Source: JALORV01 sp035429725
GTDB lineage: Bacteria; Pseudomonadota; Gammaproteobacteria; Burkholderiales; Burkholderiaceae_F
DNA length: 6,734 nt
Assembly (NCBI GenBank): GCA_035429725.1
Contig: DAOMFI010000151.1
Span: 1-6,734 of the forward strand
Reading direction: 5' to 3'
Shown here: positions 5,055-6,734 of the stretch, piece by piece
Layout of the letters: every line of letters starts with the position of its first letter
Position numbering within the stretch: the first letter of the stretch is position 1
Notes under the pieces: generated by a model
Seen by the model: the letters and a program-made list of their open reading frames with translations, nothing else
What the model was told of the DNA's origin: nothing
Database searches by the model: none
Translations under genes and position numbers: made by a program

Positions 5055-6734
5055 TCACTCCGCAGTCATCACGGCGCGCGGATCGCCGATGCCGCGCACC
5101 GCGGCCAGTTCGTCGGCGTCGAGAACGCCCGCTGGATCGATACCCATGGCGTCGGCCGCCTCGGCCACCGCGTGCGCCCAGGTGCAGCGGTTCGCGAACA
5201 GCATGCCGGCGACATCCAGCGTCCCGCCCCGCGCGACGTAACCCAACGCGCGGGTGCGCAGCGGCCCGGTGTCGATGCGGCGCAGCACGCCCAGCGTCGG
5301 TTCGGGGCGCATGTGCGAGACGATGACGCGCGCGGTGGCAGCGGGGGGAAACAGCTCGTCCAGCGCCGTCTGGCTGGCGACGAAGTGGCGCTCGCGTTCG
5401 TCGCGCGGCAGCCGGAAGCGGCCGGGCTCGAGCACGCAAGTCACCGCGGTGCGATGCCCGGCGGCGTCCAGCCGGTGAGCGGCCAGCAGCGTCTGCTGCA
5501 GCTGGTACGCGCCAATGGCTATCAGCAGGACCTCGGGTGCCTCGCAGGGCTTCACCACGCAGGCACCCGCTTCGACCAGGCGCAGCGCCTGCTCGCCGGT
5601 CAGCCGGTTGGGCATCGGCCGCTTCGGCACGACAAGGGTCCAGAACTGGCCATGGCTGCCGTAAGCCGCACGCAGTGCGGCGACGGCGCTGTTCGCATCG
5701 ACCGGGAACAGCACGCGCGCGGTATCGGACATCTCGCCCAGCAGCGCCTCGGCCAGCGTCGGATCCTGGTGCGACTGCTCGTTCTTGCCGTTCTCCCAAG
5801 TGTGCGAGGTGGCGACCGTCACCACCGACAGCCAGCCCGGCGGGTTGCCGGCCTCGGCCTGGTGACGTGCGAACAGGATCTCCTGGCGCAGCGCGCCGAG
5901 CATCTTGACGGCGAAGGCCTCGTAGGACACCACGAGGTTGATGCCGCCCCTGTTGCCGAGCGCGGCGCCGACCACCGCCTCCTCGTTGAGGGCGGTGATC
6001 ACCGCGCCGTCCACCGCCTCCGCGAGGCCTGGCTCCGGCGCGAAGACGCGGTGCTTCAGCAGGTCCAACGTCTGCACCATCCGGTTGCTGCGCAGCTCGT
6101 CGGGGTTGCCGACACGCGGGCGCAGCTGGGGGTTGGCCTGCACAATGGCGGCGAAGGCCGTGTCCAGCGCGCCCATCGGCGATACCGTGCCGGCGCCGAC
6201 GGCATGCCATTGCGCTGCCGGCATCACGGGGGCATCGACCCGCCGATGGGCCAGCGCGTGGTCGCGCTCGAGCGGACGCTGCTGCTGGTGATGGCGACAG
6301 AGCACGGCCAGCGCGTCGTCGAGTTCTCCCGGAGGTACGAACAGCGCACGCGCGCCATCGTTGAACTGCTGCCGCGCCAGCGAGTCGACGCGCGGATTTC
6401 CGGCCAGCGGCAGGTTGTGCGCGGCGTTGGTCCCGGCGCCGGGGAAGCCGAAGCCCTTCGGTGCTTCGGCGACGGCATAGTGCAGCGGCACGGGGTAGCG
6501 GATCCCCCCGGCTGACACCGCCGCCGCGCAGGCCGCCAGGCGTTCTTCCATGGCGTGCACCGCCCAGGCGAACGCGGCCGGGTCGGTGCCGTCGATCTCC
6601 ATCGGATCGAATCCGTTCAGGCGCAGGTGCTGCTGGAACCACGCCTGGCCGCCCTGCTGCTGCATCGTGCTGCGTTGTTCGATGCGGCGTCCGTTGAGGA
6701 TCATGAACGGCGCGACGAAGCCGCAGTCCTCGGC
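5055..6734 (-). CDS. divergent phosphoketolase (XFP family), C-terminal 559 residues; 5' end outside window
   Basis: The minus-strand frame is open from the right edge (AEDCGFVAPFMILNGRRI) to TGA at 5055-5057. The ATG at 6704 is internal. Phosphoketolases use thiamine diphosphate and phosphate to cleave xylulose 5-phosphate or fructose 6-phosphate to acetyl phosphate, feeding acetate or acetyl-CoA. Family landmarks in order (fragment numbering) are KGFGFPGAGTNAAHNLPL, corresponding to the xGWTGPKxxxxxxxxxxP region, then NPDELRSNRM (S216), SYEAF (Y271), SHTWENGKNEQSHQDP (K317, N318, H322; bases 5760-5807), VPKRPMPN (K371) and the C-terminal GGTLDVAGMLFANRCTWAH. Motif positions imply a full protein of about 780 residues, normal for the family, with the main thiamine-diphosphate part outside the window. 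It differs from classical enzymes at the QN-loop, where Lys replaces His. Divergent members carry inconsistent database names, including epimerase or transketolase-like, so substrate is uncertain. Gene symbol withheld for that reason. Confidence 0.85.
   Translation of the reverse strand, partial: AEDCGFVAPFMILNGRRIEQRSTMQQQGGQAWFQQHLRLNGFDPMEIDGTDPAAFAWAVHAMEERLAACAAAVSAGGIRYPVPLHYAVAEAPKGFGFPGAGTNAAHNLPLAGNPRVDSLARQQFNDGARALFVPPGELDDALAVLCRHHQQQRPLERDHALAHRRVDAPVMPAAQWHAVGAGTVSPMGALDTAFAAIVQANPQLRPRVGNPDELRSNRMVQTLDLLKHRVFAPEPGLAEAVDGAVITALNEEAVVGAALGNRGGINLVVSYEAFAVKMLGALRQEILFARHQAEAGNPPGWLSVVTVATSHTWENGKNEQSHQDPTLAEALLGEMSDTARVLFPVDANSAVAALRAAYGSHGQFWTLVVPKRPMPNRLTGEQALRLVEAGACVVKPCEAPEVLLIAIGAYQLQQTLLAAHRLDAAGHRTAVTCVLEPGRFRLPRDERERHFVASQTALDELFPPAATARVIVSHMRPEPTLGVLRRIDTGPLRTRALGYVARGGTLDVAGMLFANRCTWAHAVAEAADAMGIDPAGVLDADELAAVRGIGDPRAVMTAE

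Noticed and set aside
5172..6515. Plus-strand open frame of 447 codons opposite the phosphoketolase gene
   Set aside because: Its composition (Gln/Arg/Gly/His-rich, no domain) is that of an antisense shadow, while the minus strand carries clear phosphoketolase motifs.
1..6734. tRNA, rRNA, CRISPR arrays, insertion sequences, phage attachment sites and FNR/Anr boxes (TTGAT-N4-ATCAA)
   Set aside because: Reading both strands showed no cloverleaf, no repeat-spacer pattern, no transposase or integrase, no terminal inverted repeats and no FNR-type palindrome.

Overview
The window is chromosomal or island DNA from a strongly GC-rich bacterium, most likely a high-GC member of the Pseudomonadota (Burkholderiales- or Xanthomonadales-like). 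This is judged from third-position G/C codon use and from the protein families present. No marker gene fixes the taxon. The window cuts a gene at each end and contains one run of exactly 100 N.

Left part (1-3347, all on +): a tight, apparently co-transcribed row. It starts with the C-terminal end of a multi-pass membrane protein resembling DUF6629. A class I SAM-dependent methyltransferase follows, its ATG overlapping the previous stop (TGATG). One base after its stop lies an ABC1/UbiB-type atypical kinase with all diagnostic motifs and two C-terminal membrane helices. A YdjM-like membrane metal-dependent hydrolase closes the row. Its reading frame is broken by what looks like one extra base at about 3191, and the lost C-terminal part is fully readable in the next frame.

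Middle part (3348-4958, +): a probable copper-handling group. It holds a small unrecognised secreted or membrane-anchored protein with a CxxHC motif, then a cytosolic Csp3-type four-helix copper storage protein (19 Cys in the 108 visible residues). After the N gap comes the C-terminal part of a His/Met-rich DUF305-like protein. The gap removes the stop of the copper storage gene and the start of the DUF305-like gene. The continuous frame across it is an artefact, not a fusion. Three GC-rich inverted repeats sit in the short spacers, one of them ending three bases before the csp Shine-Dalgarno sequence.

Right part (5055-6734, -): the C-terminal 559 residues of a divergent phosphoketolase (XFP family), convergent with the middle group and running off the right edge. 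By eye it keeps most phosphate-contacting residues of characterised phosphoketolases but has Lys where they have the QN-loop His.

How the genes fit together: an UbiB-like kinase with a methyltransferase (quinone or lipid metabolism), a phosphoketolase (acetyl-phosphate from sugar phosphates) and copper storage proteins suggest an accessory stress or low-oxygen gene neighbourhood. That link is inference. Only the gene identities and their spacing are seen directly.
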